Positions 40,992-51,200 of a DNA stretch of 64,000 bases are shown one piece after another. Location: positions 124,001 through 188,000 of the forward strand of contig CP031518.1 of assembly GCA_017161305.1 (NCBI GenBank), in the 5' to 3' direction. Position 1 is the first letter of the stretch, and every line of letters begins with the position of its first letter. The notes beneath the pieces were generated by a model. That model made no database searches, had not been told where the DNA came from, and was given only the letters and a program-made list of their open reading frames with translations. The stretch comes from Treponema ruminis. Lineage in GTDB: Bacteria > Spirochaetota > Spirochaetia > Treponematales > Treponemataceae. The translations under genes were made by a program, and so were the position numbers.

Positions 40992-41420
40992 ATGAATCTA
41001 TCTGCTGAAATTGAATTCAAAGTTGATTTTAACGACTGCGATCCCATGCGGATTGTCTGGCATGGAAATTACATAAATTATTTTGAGCGAGCCCGCTGCG
41101 CCCTTCTCGACAAAATCGGCTACAACTACATCGATATGGAAAATTCCGGCTACAGTTTCCCGGTCACGGAAGTCAAGGCCAAGTACATGAAATCCCTGCG
41201 CTTTGGAGATGTCTGCCGGGCAAAGGCCACCCTTATCGAATACGAAAACATGATTAAAATCGAATTCGAGCTTTACAACGCAAAAAGCGGCGAGCTGACC
41301 ACAAAGGGCATGGTAAGCCAGATGTGCGTTGAAATGGCAAGCGGAAAGACTCAGTTTTTCTGCCCCAAATGCTTTACCGAGAAAGTCGAGCATTTCCTTT
41401 CAAATGGGGGATTTGATTAA
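40992..41420 (+). CDS. Acyl-CoA thioesterase (YbgC/4HBT hotdog fold)
   Basis: A 142-residue hotdog-fold thioesterase. It has the YbgC/FadM signature VDFNDCDPMRIVWHGNYINYFERAR, with the active-site Asp in place and the His-Gly-Asn-Tyr helix start. It should hydrolyse acyl-CoA or acyl-carrier thioesters in the cytoplasm. It lies 12 bp after the cyclase gene and overlaps the LolA-like gene (TAATG), so it belongs to a thioesterase-LolA-MMPL unit. Such trios occur in loci for export of unusual lipids or polyenes. Confidence 0.9.
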   Translation: MNLSAEIEFKVDFNDCDPMRIVWHGNYINYFERARCALLDKIGYNYIDMENSGYSFPVTEVKAKYMKSLRFGDVCRAKATLIEYENMIKIEFELYNAKSGELTTKGMVSQMCVEMASGKTQFFCPKCFTEKVEHFLSNGGFD

Positions 41421-42055
41421 TGAAGAAGTTCCTGTCGCTTTCTTTGATTTCCTTCCTTCTTCCGGCCCTTCTTTTTGCTCAGCCGGCTGATTCTCAAAAA
41501 GATGAAGAAGAATTTGCCCGGGTTTGTCAGGAGATTTCTTCCAAAAAAATCACGAAAGGCGATTTCCGCCAGTTAAAATTCATCCACCGGCTCAAGCGCG
41601 AGATGGTTTCAAATGGAATTTTCGTGATTTCAGCGGACGACGGCATTCTCTGGCAGACTCAGAAGCCTTATTTTTCGACTATGGCCATGACAAAGTCCGC
41701 TATCATTCAGACTAACGCAAAGGGCAAAAAATCAGTGATTTCGGCAGAGTCAAATGCGACTTTCGACCAGTTTTCAAAGGTTCTTTCGTCGGTTTTTACG
41801 GGAAATGCCGGAGTTCTCACGGAAAATTTTGAAGTCGAGTTTATCGGGAGCACGGACAACTGGAGCATCAACCTGATTCCAAAAAATTCTTCGGTAAAAA
41901 AGGTCGTTGAGGAAATTGAAATGGTCGGAAAAATTTCAATCGATTTGATGACGATTCATGAGCCGAACGGAGATTATATCCGCTACGAATTTCTGACTCA
42001 TATTTACCCGGATTCATTGACTGAGGAAGAAAAAGCCCTGTTCGGTAAAAACTAG
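41420..42055 (+). CDS. LolA-like periplasmic lipid/lipoprotein carrier
   Basis: A 211-residue exported protein with a Sec signal (1-20, LLFAQ) and a LolA-type single domain: KGDFRQLKFIHRLKREMVSNGIFVISADDGILWQTQKPY is the usual opening pair of strands, with Trp and Pro in the expected places. Its gene overlaps the thioesterase stop and stands 8 bp before the MMPL exporter. In this setting it probably passes a lipid delivered by the exporter to the outer membrane, rather than acting as general LolA. A second LolA-fold protein is encoded at 9405. Confidence 0.85.
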   Translation: MKKFLSLSLISFLLPALLFAQPADSQKDEEEFARVCQEISSKKITKGDFRQLKFIHRLKREMVSNGIFVISADDGILWQTQKPYFSTMAMTKSAIIQTNAKGKKSVISAESNATFDQFSKVLSSVFTGNAGVLTENFEVEFIGSTDNWSINLIPKNSSVKKVVEEIEMVGKISIDLMTIHEPNGDYIRYEFLTHIYPDSLTEEEKALFGKN

Positions 42056-42063
42056 CAGATAAT

Positions 42064-44400
42064 ATGAAAAAAAACTTTCTTTTTGCCTGGATTTCCTTCC
42101 ATGCCCTGATTTTTCTCTCTTTTTTGATTTCGCTTGTCCTGTCACCCAAATTCAATTTTGCCACCAGCCTTTTTGACATTCTGCCACCTTCTTCCGGCCT
42201 GCGTGAAGTTCAGGAGGCGGACACAAAACTTGCGGCTAAGACCGGCCGGACAGTGACGATTCTGGTCAGGGGTCATTCTTTTGACCTTGCAAAAGATGCG
42301 GCTGAGAAATTTTACTTTTCCTATGCGGACGATAAGGGGCAGGTTCAGGCTGATTATTTTGATTCCCTTTCGCTTTTTGTAGATTCTTCTTCAATTGCGC
42401 AAATTACGGCCTGGCTGCACGAAAACCGCTTTGTCCTTCTTGATGACGAGACCCGCGCTCTTTTGGAAAATGGCGGGGCAGAAGAGCTTGCCGATGAAGC
42501 CCTTGCTTCTGTTTACGGGGCCTTTAATTTTTCCGACCTGTCTTATCTTGAGGAAGATCCTTTTTTGCTGAGCGAGAGGACTTTAAGGCATTTTCTTGAG
42601 GGCGGGGCCCTTTCTGCCAGCGGCATGGCCCTGCGCGACGACGTGCTTGCGGCTGAAAAGGACGGCCTTTTTTATGTTCTGATTCGAGGAAGGATTTCTG
42701 AAAAGGGGGCTTCCCTGACCGGCAAAAAAAGCGCCGTCAAAAGCATTTACGAAAGGGCGGATTTTTTGCAGAAGAATTACAGCGGCGAGGGAAAGAAGGT
42801 CGATTTTGTTTTTTCCGGCGTGCCTTTCCACAGCTACGAGAACGCAAGTTCTGCCCAAAAGCAGATTTCACTGATTTCGACTGTCGCCCTTATCCTGATT
42901 TTTTTCCTCTTCCTGCTGATTTTCCGCTCCCTTCTTCCGGCCTTTGTTTCGGCTCTGGCCGTGGCTTTTTCATGCGGCGTGGGACTGATTTCGGTTCTGC
43001 TCTTTTTCCGGGGAATCCACATACTGACTTTTGTTTTCGGAACGACCCTGATCGGAACTTGTCTTGATTATTCGATTCATTTTTTTGTGAACTGGAAGGG
43101 TAATCCTGCCTGTGATTCGGGCGAGGCGGTCCGCAAAGATATTTTCCGGGGCGTGACCCTGGGCTTTGCTTCCACGGAGATTTGTTTTCTTGCCCTCTTT
43201 TTTGCGCCATTCCCGCTTTTAAAGCAGGTGAGCGCCTTTTTGTTTACAGGCCTGGCAAGTTCATGGCTTTCTGTCGTTGCTCTTTATCCAATGCTGAAAA
43301 TGCCGGAGAAAAAGAATTTCCTTACGCTTGCTGCCAGAACGAAAAAGCTGAGGCTCCTTCCTCTTTTGCTTGTGATTTTCTCGCTGGCCGTCATTTTCTT
43401 TAACCGCCAGTCTCTTAAGATTGAGAATAACATCCAGGAACTTTATTCGATGTCGCCAGAAATGCTTGAGAACGAAATTACCTCGGCCAAAATCCTGAAT
43501 ACCGGGACAAGCGGCTGGTATTTTATCCTCAAGGCTGATTCTCAGGAAGAACTTTTGCAGAAAAACGAGGAACTCTGCGCCTTTTTGGACCAGCAGATAA
43601 AGTCTTCCAAATTAAAGAATTATCTTTCTGTAGCCCAGTTTATTCCCTCGCAAAAAAGGCAGAAGGAAAATTATGAGGCGGCGGAAAATCTTCTGCCTCT
43701 GGCTGGGGCTCAGTACGAGGCTCTGGGATTTGACGGCATTAATTATGAAGAAAATTACCGGGCAAGGGAAAATCAGTTTCTACTGCCCTCGGACTCAAAT
43801 CTTCCGCTCGTGATTCAGGATGCGGTTTCAAATCTCTGGATTGGCCAGCTTGACGGTAAATTTTATTCCTGCGCCATGCCCCTTCATGTAAAGCCTGAGG
43901 AAGAGGGCTTTTTCCGGGAATATTCTGCCAGCCACGATGGGATTTTCTTTGTGAACAAGGTCAGGGATATTTCGGCCCAGCTCGACATTCTTTCAAAATC
44001 CATGCTCAAAATGCTTGGCCTTGCCTTTGTCCTTGTGATTGTCATTCTTGCTTTCTTTTATAAGCCCAAACTTCTTTTGAAAATTGCGGCCCTTCCGCTT
44101 TTAGTGACTATGGTGACGACGGCCCTGCTGATTTTCGCGAAAATTCACATCAGTTTCTTTCCGATTACGGCCCTTGTGCTTGTGTTCGGGCTGGGACTGG
44201 ATTACATAATTTACGCAGTTGAGGGAAGCGGACAAAAATCCAGCCTCAATACTTTTGCCATCCTGCTTTCATTCGTAACGACGGCTCTTTCTTTTGGCGC
44301 CCTTGCACTCTCAAATTTTCCGCCGGTCCATACTCTGGGACTGACGGTTTTTGTGGGATTGACGACTGCCGTGCTCGGGGCCTTTTGCCTTGAAGACTAA
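42064..44400 (+). CDS. MMPL/RND-type exporter (COG4258-like)
   Basis: A 778-residue inner-membrane exporter with 12 predicted helices in the RND pattern: one N-terminal helix, a large periplasmic loop (about 35-265), five helices (about 270-425), a second helix and loop (about 430-645), then five more. The YSIHFFVNWKG and LGLDYIIYAVEG segments are the usual charged positions in TM4 and TM10. Such proteins export lipids or hydrophobic molecules by proton motive force. The gene ends the thioesterase-LolA-MMPL unit and overlaps by 4 bp the end of the converging lipoprotein gene. Confidence 0.88.
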   Translation: MKKNFLFAWISFHALIFLSFLISLVLSPKFNFATSLFDILPPSSGLREVQEADTKLAAKTGRTVTILVRGHSFDLAKDAAEKFYFSYADDKGQVQADYFDSLSLFVDSSSIAQITAWLHENRFVLLDDETRALLENGGAEELADEALASVYGAFNFSDLSYLEEDPFLLSERTLRHFLEGGALSASGMALRDDVLAAEKDGLFYVLIRGRISEKGASLTGKKSAVKSIYERADFLQKNYSGEGKKVDFVFSGVPFHSYENASSAQKQISLISTVALILIFFLFLLIFRSLLPAFVSALAVAFSCGVGLISVLLFFRGIHILTFVFGTTLIGTCLDYSIHFFVNWKGNPACDSGEAVRKDIFRGVTLGFASTEICFLALFFAPFPLLKQVSAFLFTGLASSWLSVVALYPMLKMPEKKNFLTLAARTKKLRLLPLLLVIFSLAVIFFNRQSLKIENNIQELYSMSPEMLENEITSAKILNTGTSGWYFILKADSQEELLQKNEELCAFLDQQIKSSKLKNYLSVAQFIPSQKRQKENYEAAENLLPLAGAQYEALGFDGINYEENYRARENQFLLPSDSNLPLVIQDAVSNLWIGQLDGKFYSCAMPLHVKPEEEGFFREYSASHDGIFFVNKVRDISAQLDILSKSMLKMLGLAFVLVIVILAFFYKPKLLLKIAALPLLVTMVTTALLIFAKIHISFFPITALVLVFGLGLDYIIYAVEGSGQKSSLNTFAILLSFVTTALSFGALALSNFPPVHTLGLTVFVGLTTAVLGAFCLED

Positions 44401-45140
44401 AAGCTGACTGTCCAGGATTTTTCCTGGCTGGTGCAGAGAAGTTCGCCCAGTGAGAGGGTTTCCCTGACACTTTTTTTGCCGTCCGGGGAAGAAAGGGCGA
44501 TTGTAAGCTTGCCGTTGATTATTTCGTCGGCAAAAGACGGGCCGTACATTGATGCGAGCAGGTCTCGGTATTCGCTCACAGACATTTTTTCGCCAATCAG
44601 GGCCGGAACCATCATTAAATCCAGATAGGATTTTGCATCTTCGGAAAGAAGGCTGTAAAAGGCCGTGATTTGCTTGGGGCCCAGAGTGAGAGTGAGGGAA
44701 TTCGAGCTTTTTGTGATTAATTTGCTGCTTGAAAGCGGGTGGCTCGAAAGATTCGGGAGAGTGCCGCTTGTCGCAATTTCAGTGGGACTTGGAAGAGTCG
44801 CGCTTGTATTTGTTGCTCCGGCAGATTTTAACACCAGAAGAACGTCGTCCTTATTGAAAAGGGGGGAGTTGGGGTCGGCACCGGTTGCAGCCTGTAAGGT
44901 TTTGGCGGTGGCGGCAGAAAATCCTGTTGAAAAGAAAATTACCGCTTCGTCGGCCTTGCCAGCCTTGACGGAGATTTGAGGAAGGCATGATGTGAAAATC
45001 AGCGGGAAAAGTATTGCTGAGAGGATAATCCATGCCCCGTTATGGAGCCGTGGCGAAGCCAGTGCGGAGCACCGAGCGAGAGCGAGCGGCGGAACAACGG
45101 CAGCGAGAAAATCCTGGCCCAAAAAATTTTTAATCTTCAT
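44397..45140 (-). CDS. Lipoprotein with a REP-like repeat inside its signal peptide
   Basis: A 247-residue protein of unknown function. The hydrophobic core AWIILSAILFPLIFTSC with lipid Cys52 is a good lipobox, but it is preceded by about 35 residues (from FLGQDFLAAVVPPLALARC to SPRLHNG) instead of a short basic N-terminus. Those residues are encoded by a repeat at 45039-45107 that matches an intergenic repeat elsewhere, so the repeat was probably inserted in frame. The rest is Ser/Thr-rich (about 110-160), then a helical domain (ITAFYSLLSEDAKSYLDLMM). An ATAGG site before ATG is weak. It starts 6 bp after the NlpC/P60 gene and is likely co-transcribed. Whether it is still exported is open. 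Confidence 0.65.
   Translation of the reverse strand: MKIKNFLGQDFLAAVVPPLALARCSALASPRLHNGAWIILSAILFPLIFTSCLPQISVKAGKADEAVIFFSTGFSAATAKTLQAATGADPNSPLFNKDDVLLVLKSAGATNTSATLPSPTEIATSGTLPNLSSHPLSSSKLITKSSNSLTLTLGPKQITAFYSLLSEDAKSYLDLMMVPALIGEKMSVSEYRDLLASMYGPSFADEIINGKLTIALSSPDGKKSVRETLSLGELLCTSQEKSWTVSF
45039..45107. repeat. REP-like repeat, family A, within a coding region
   Basis: The TATGGAG, GTGGCGAAGC, GAGCG and CGGAACAACGGCAG blocks match the reverse complement of 3980-4046. It lies in the signal-peptide part of the lipoprotein gene. Confidence 0.6.
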
Positions 45141-45146
45141 ATTAAC

Positions 45147-46292
45147 CTATAAAACACTGTTGAGCGGAAGGGTTACCCGAATTCCACTTGCGAGGACCAG
45201 GCCGGTCGTGAGGCTTTTTGAGAAAGACATTGCCGCTCCGTCCGTGTCGTTGAAGACAGTATAATGGATATCCTGGACAAATGAAACAAAAGTTTTTCCG
45301 ACCTGGAAGCTTGGAGTGCTGAAAGCGGCGCCGATAATTCCCGGGAAAAATGAATTTTTGATTTCGTAATCTGAATTGCCCGGAAGATGGGGTTTGCCGG
45401 CTTGAATTACGGGGCCTGCAAAAACACGAACGAATTCATTCATGGTCAGGGAGAAAACAAGAGGAATCTGCACGTTGTCCGTTCCGGCGTCGTAGCGGAT
45501 GTAAGCTCCCAAGCCCGGCTGCAAGGTTTTTCCTGCATAGCGGGCGTGAATCATGGTGTCAAAGCCACGGCAGTTGAGGCGGAAATAATCCGGTGTGACC
45601 ATGCTCCAGTCGAGTGAAAGGGATGCGTCCAGAATCAAAGACTGAAGGAAGGAATTGCTGCTGCCCGCAACCTGATTTGAGTAAGAGACAGTCCTGCTTT
45701 TTGAAGGGCTGGAAGATGCGGATGATGATGAAGCGGCTCCGGAATTTTCTGCTGATGAAGAAGATTTTCTTGAATCGACCAGCAGTTCTGAATTTGAGGC
45801 CGGAAGATAGCGGCGTGTGCAAAAATAGTGGGACTTCCAGTAGGCTTCCTTGAGTGAGGAAATGATTACGCCTGTGTTGGGGCCGTCGCTTGCCGCGTGG
45901 ATGAACTGGCTTGAACCGATGTAAAGTCCGACGTGCGAAATCTGACCGCTGGCAGTCGTCTTGAAGAATACCAGGTCTCCTGCCTCGCGCTCGCTTGCGC
46001 TTACTTCGCTGCAGAAATTGTAGATGGCTTTTGTGGTGCGGGGGAGCTGGACTCCGATTGATTCGCGTGAAACAGTGAAAATCAAGCCGGAACAGTCGAA
46101 TGAATTGGGACCGATTCCACCGGATGCGTATGGTTTTCCGATAAATTGCTTTGAATAATCGACCAGCTTTTGTCTTGTGATTGCGGCTTCGCCAGGGCTC
46201 ATTTTGATTTCATTTTGCGCGCACAGTTGTGGAACAATCAGTACAAAAAGAAAAAATGCAAATGTGTAAAAAACGGCTTTTCGTGTGCTCAT
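45147..46292 (-). CDS. NlpC/P60 peptidoglycan endopeptidase with C-terminal beta domain
   Basis: A 381-residue exported protein. After a signal peptide (1-25, PQLCAQ) comes an NlpC/P60 domain (about 35-165) with Cys67 (FDCSGL), His120 (ISHVGLYIG) and His132 (FIHAAS), the usual catalytic triad of a gamma-D-glutamyl-meso-DAP type endopeptidase. A Ser-rich linker (about 170-195) leads to a 180-residue domain of alternating strands (ARYAGKTLQPGLGAYIRYD, FVRVFAGPVIQAGKP) ending in a hydrophobic strand, which resembles a small outer-membrane barrel. That fusion is unusual. GATAAT lies 6 nt before ATG on the minus strand; the start looks leaderless. Confidence 0.85.
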   Translation of the reverse strand: MSTRKAVFYTFAFFLFVLIVPQLCAQNEIKMSPGEAAITRQKLVDYSKQFIGKPYASGGIGPNSFDCSGLIFTVSRESIGVQLPRTTKAIYNFCSEVSASEREAGDLVFFKTTASGQISHVGLYIGSSQFIHAASDGPNTGVIISSLKEAYWKSHYFCTRRYLPASNSELLVDSRKSSSSAENSGAASSSSASSSPSKSRTVSYSNQVAGSSNSFLQSLILDASLSLDWSMVTPDYFRLNCRGFDTMIHARYAGKTLQPGLGAYIRYDAGTDNVQIPLVFSLTMNEFVRVFAGPVIQAGKPHLPGNSDYEIKNSFFPGIIGAAFSTPSFQVGKTFVSFVQDIHYTVFNDTDGAAMSFSKSLTTGLVLASGIRVTLPLNSVL

Positions 46293-46354
46293 GTATTGAT
46301 TATCGGAGGAAAAAGCATGGGCTTAAAGTGTTGGAATAAAATTACTGGCTGTTT

Positions 46355-46445
46355 CAAACCATGCTCTCGGCGGGAACATGCCAAAAAGCTCGCGGTGAAC
46401 AAGTTCAAGCGAGCTTTTGTCATAACCCCGCCTACGCATGGTTTG
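46355..46445. repeat. Nested perfect inverted repeat (hairpin) after uxaB
   Basis: Outer arms CAAACCATGC / GCATGGTTTG enclose GGCGGG / CCCGCC-type and AAAAGCTCGC / GCGAGCTTTT arms around a 15-nt loop. It lies between the NlpC gene start and the uxaB stop and may act as uxaB's terminator. Confidence 0.65.
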
Positions 46446-46455
46446 GAATAGTCGG

Positions 46456-48018
46456 CTATTTTACAATTTCTGCCAATGCTTTTTTCATACCGTTTTTCTG
46501 GATGTCAGCCAAGTGGCCTGCGACTGCGGCTTCGAGGCCGGCGTATTTTGTGAGGTCTTCTTTCCAGAACTCTACGTTGCTCAAGACTTTGTTTGCCTTA
46601 ACTTTTGCGTCTTTTGTCTCTTTGTTGAGGGCTGCGAAGAATTCGAGGACTGGCAGGGTGTCGAGGTTTTCGTATTCGCCTTCATCGCGTTTTGAAATGA
46701 GGCATTTCTGACCCTTTGCGTTGTCCTTGATTTCTGTTCCGTTGTAGAAAGAAATGAGGGCTGCGATTGAGAAGCCGAGCAATTTTGGAACTGAGCCGTT
46801 CTTTTTGATTGACTGAGTTACGCTTGGCAAGCATCGTGTCCAGTATTTGGCAACTGAGTTTAAAGAAATCTCGATGAGGCGGTGCGGGTTGAATGGATTC
46901 TGGAAGCGTGTCCAGACGTCCTGTGCGTATTTTTTGAGGTCTTCCTGATCGCCGTCGATTGAAGGAACGATTTCGTTGAAGATGATGTCGTGCATGAATT
47001 TCTGAGCGTCAGCGTTTGGCTCGTTGAAGCCGCTTCCGACTTTTTCTGAGCAGACGATGTCCTGAACATAGTTGCTTCCTGCAAGGTAAGCTGCCAGAAC
47101 AGAAGATGTGTGTGCGCCGTTCAAGATGCGGACTTTGCGTGTGTGGTAGTAGTCCATGTTCTGAACCCACTTAACTGAAAGGCCTGCCTTAACGAGTGGG
47201 AGTTCATCTTCGTGCGGTTTTTTAGATTCGATAACCCAGAAGTGGAAGAGCTCTGCTGAGTCGAGGAGCTTGTCCTCGTAGCCGAGTTTTTCGCAGAGGT
47301 TTTCAGCCTGAGTTTTACCGTTTTCTTCTTTAGAAAGGAGCGGGAAATATCCCGGAACAATGCGGTCAACGAGACATGAACAGACGTCACATGCTTCGTC
47401 GAACCAGTTGATGAAGTCCGGTCCCAGCTGCCACATTTCTGCGTAGCGGAGGATGTTGATTCGGAGGTTGAGGCCTGCCTGGTCAGAAAGCTCACAAGGA
47501 ATCAAAATCATGCCTTTAGAAAGGTCGCCCTTGAAAGCCTGGAATCTCTTGTAAAGGAAGGCTGTTACTTTTGCAGGGAAGTTTTTCTGTGGCTTCTGGT
47601 CGAGTGTAACTGGAACGCCGTCGATTTCTGAGTCAAAGCGGATTCCTGCCTCTGTTGTGTTTGAAACGATGAAGCGCAAGTCCGGGCTTGAAGCCAAAGC
47701 GATGTATTCGTCATAGTTTGTGTACGGGTTGATTGAGCGGCTTACTGAGTTGATGCAGCGTGTCTCAACTGTTGGTTTGCCGTCTTTCATGCCGCGGAGG
47801 ACTGTTGTGTAAAGGTTGTCCTGCGCGTTCATTGCGTCAATCATGCCTTTTTCGAGAGGCTGAACGATTACGATGTTTCCGTTGAAGCCTGCTTTTTCGT
47901 TTGCAATATCAATCTGCCAGTCTACGAAAGCGCGCAAGAATCCGCCTTCACCGAACTGAAGAACTTTTTCCGGGCGCTGAACTGTTTTCATTACGTCTTT
48001 AATAGATTTGAGAGCCAT
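46456..48018 (-). CDS. uxaB: Tagaturonate reductase
   Basis: Reduces D-tagaturonate to D-altronate with NADH, the second step of galacturonate breakdown. The 520-residue product belongs to the mannitol dehydrogenase superfamily: KVLQFGEGGFLRAFVDWQID is the Rossmann start, with the family's NTTEAGI, IPCELSDQAG (catalytic region) and VRILNGAHTS motifs. The NGAHT motif and overall length fit UxaB rather than mannonate reductase (UxuB). GGAGG lies 8 nt before ATG. A GAAGTG-AAAAG-CACTTC inverted repeat at 48045-48061 sits just upstream. Divergent from the composite AraC regulator, which probably controls it. Confidence 0.92.
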   Translation of the reverse strand: MALKSIKDVMKTVQRPEKVLQFGEGGFLRAFVDWQIDIANEKAGFNGNIVIVQPLEKGMIDAMNAQDNLYTTVLRGMKDGKPTVETRCINSVSRSINPYTNYDEYIALASSPDLRFIVSNTTEAGIRFDSEIDGVPVTLDQKPQKNFPAKVTAFLYKRFQAFKGDLSKGMILIPCELSDQAGLNLRINILRYAEMWQLGPDFINWFDEACDVCSCLVDRIVPGYFPLLSKEENGKTQAENLCEKLGYEDKLLDSAELFHFWVIESKKPHEDELPLVKAGLSVKWVQNMDYYHTRKVRILNGAHTSSVLAAYLAGSNYVQDIVCSEKVGSGFNEPNADAQKFMHDIIFNEIVPSIDGDQEDLKKYAQDVWTRFQNPFNPHRLIEISLNSVAKYWTRCLPSVTQSIKKNGSVPKLLGFSIAALISFYNGTEIKDNAKGQKCLISKRDEGEYENLDTLPVLEFFAALNKETKDAKVKANKVLSNVEFWKEDLTKYAGLEAAVAGHLADIQKNGMKKALAEIVK

Positions 48019-48044
48019 ATTTGAACCTCCGAATGTCTCTGGGA

Positions 48045-48061
48045 GAAGTGAAAAGCACTTC
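48045..48061. promoter_or_regulatory. Possible operator in the uxaB promoter region
   Basis: A perfect 6-bp inverted repeat, GAAGTG / CACTTC with a 5-nt spacer, 27 bp before the uxaB start, in the 245-bp gap shared with the divergent regulator gene. Confidence 0.35.
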
Positions 48062-48263
48062 CATAAATTCTATAATAATTTTATAATCCCGAAACCTGAA
48101 AAATCATATAGCGATTATTGACACCTTTTTGATAAAAACCGTGGAAAAAAGCTGAAATATGAAAAATTCCGAACAATATACGGAATAGACAAATTTTGCA
48201 AAATCTCTTTGCAAAAGACATATAAAACTTGTAAAAATAGGAATGTCATTATAAAATATAAAA

Positions 48264-51200
48264 ATGCAGAATTTTCAAAATGGAAGAAGAATAGGTTTCA
48301 TCCTTTCTACTATATATAACGGTTCCGCACTCAAACTCTGGCACAAAATAGTTTCCCGTGCATCTCAGGATAAAGGTGCGTTCTTTGTATTTCCAGGCGG
48401 AAAGCTGTCTTCTGAGAAATCTAATGACTGTCTGAGAAATTCTGTCTATGAGCTGGCAAATCCCTCAAACATCGACGGCCTTGTCAGCTGGGCTTCAAGT
48501 ATCAGTGGCTCTGTCTCTTTGCAGGACGTCGAGGAATTCCACAACCGCTTCAATCAAATTCCAGTAGTTACAATCGGTCAGAAATTTCACGGCAAGCCAT
48601 GTTCTGAATTTGACGCTTATTCCGGAATGAAGGAACTTGTCCTCCATTTTATAAAGACTCACGGAGTCGAAAGGATTGCATTTTTGCGCGGTCCTCAGAC
48701 TCATACTTCTGCCGAAGACCGCTTCCGGGGCTTTAAGGATGCCCTTGCAGAGACAGGTCTTCTCAATGATGAAAATCAAAACCTCATAACTGATGCAATG
48801 AGCTGGACTGACGGCGAAAAGGCAATGGTTCAGCTTTGTGAGGAACGAAATCTTGTTCCTGGCAAGGATTTTAAGGCCATAATCGGTGCCAGCGACCTCA
48901 TGACTTTTGCGGCCGTCAATTACCTGAAAAAGCGGGGAGTCCGAATCCCAAAAGACCTGCTGGTCGGCGGTTTCAATGATACTGATGAAAGCCGGATTTC
49001 AGTTCCTTCGTTTTCAACAGTCCACATGCCTACTGCTGAGCTTGGCGTTGAGGCTTACGAAAAACTTTCCAATATTCTCAACGGAATGCTGGGCGTTTCT
49101 GATACAAAGCTTTCTGCCTATCCTGTAGTCCGTGAAAGCTGCGGCTGTAACCGTGCAAAAATCTGGAATTCAGCGGAATCAAAATACAAAATCCGAAGTG
49201 AAGCCCAGTTCCGTGAAGAAATTTTCAAAATCTTCCATATGAATCCTGAGCAGGCCAATCTTGACCCCATGCTCCGGGCTCTTTTTGACAACGACAAGCC
49301 AAAATTCTACGAGCTTTTCTCTCAGTGGATTACAAAATATTTTGAAGAGGGTGGCGAATCCCTCACTGTTTTCGCATTCCTCTCGGCCCTTCGCGGAATC
49401 ACCGACCTTTCACCGGAATATATCGAAAAGGTCATCCGTCATGTAATCGTTTCCATTCCTCGAATTCAGGAACGTGTCCTCATTCAGGAGCAGTTTGAAG
49501 CCAACAAGGTCAACATGGTGGTTTCTGCTTTAAAGAACGAGCTGCTTTCTGTTTATGACCGGCCAAAACTGATTACGGTCCTCAAAAAATATCTTGATAA
49601 AATCGGAATCCGCACTTTTGCTCTTGTCCTTCATGAGGACGAAAACTATTCAAATTACATCGGCGGCTACAATTCCACTGATGAAGCCCGCACGGAGCCT
49701 GTAAAATTCCAGCGGGGCAATCTTGTTCCGGACAAATACGCTTCTGATTTTGCCAGCGGCACTTTTATTGTCCAGCCGCTTTTTGATGACGAACATGCTT
49801 ACGGATATATCATTTGTGGTTACGCAAAATGTCACGGCATTGTATACGAAGATTTGCGTTCTTCTGTCAGCAGCGCCCTTCAGAGCATCACTTTCTTTGA
49901 AAATACAAACGAAGCCCGCAAGATTGCTGAGCAGGCTGAGTTCGCCAAAACTGAATTCTTTGCCAATGTCGGAAGTGACTTGTGTGATCCGCTCAAAAAT
50001 CTTTCGTCAAAAGTCCAGCAAATGGAAGACAATATCGAAAAAGGCGTAATCGACAAGGAAATTCTTGCCGAGCAGCTTCTTTTCCTCCGCTCGCAGATTA
50101 ATGCCCAGCTGCAAAAGACTGAAACTCTGGTTGATTTGACCCGTTCTCAGGTTGACGACCTGCCGATGAACAAAAAACTCTTCGAAATCCGTCAGGTTCT
50201 TCCGGGAAGCATCGCGGCCAATCTCAATCAGGAATATCCTCTTCTCTTTGGTGATGCAGAAAGACTCAAGCGGGCCCTGCAGACGATTTTCGACTACGCG
50301 GAGAAAATCCCCTGCATTTCAGAGAAAATCGACGGAATTCACATCGAATTCTATTCAAGCCGCTTTGACTGGCACAAGCCTGAGCTTCTTCTCGCCGAAA
50401 AAATCATTCTCCTTCAGTTTGGAGAGGTCGAAAAGTCCAACAGTTACGCAGAAGTTACCCTGCCGTGGCCAAATCTTGCGGGTCTTCCGCCGGAGAACCA
50501 CGACGTCACCAAGTCAAAGCTTTACTGCTTTACGGAAAGTCTTCCAAAGGCAAAATTCGAGCTTGATCCAAAATATCTCTTTGAGGAAGGCTATCTCGAA
50601 GCTGATTTTGACAATGCCGTCTTCTACTGGGAGCCGGACACAGCTCCTATCGATGAATGGATTAAGATTTACGGCCTGCGCAAAAAGGATTCCGTTTTCC
50701 GTGCGCCTCTGGTCTGCTACAGCCACAATCTCGTAGGCCACAATTTTACGGATATTCTCGAGCAGAAGATTCGCGCCCAGCGCTCGGCTCCTGTTCTCTT
50801 CGTAAACACAAAGCATACTCATTACGGTACCTGGGCAACTGAGTCAAATACAGTCACCGTTTCTTCAATGGACGAATTCGACGACATCCTTTCTGAAATC
50901 ACGCCGTCCCTGATTGTTTTTGAGAAGGTTGATGAAGAAAGCATCCGCCGCATCCGCCAGAATCAAAAAACTGTCCTCGTACCAATCATCGTTCTTCCTG
51001 ACACGGTTGAAACCGATGAAGAAATCGAGCTTCTCTGTTCTCATCCCCGCATCATTCTCTGTAACCGGGGAGCCGCTGAGTCTGAGCAGTTCAACGACAG
51101 AATCAAGGCTATTCTTGCCGGTGACGAAATCCTGCCGCCACACACTGGCGCACTCGTCAAAAAGGCAATTCTTTACCTCAACCGCAACGCTTCAAAGCAG

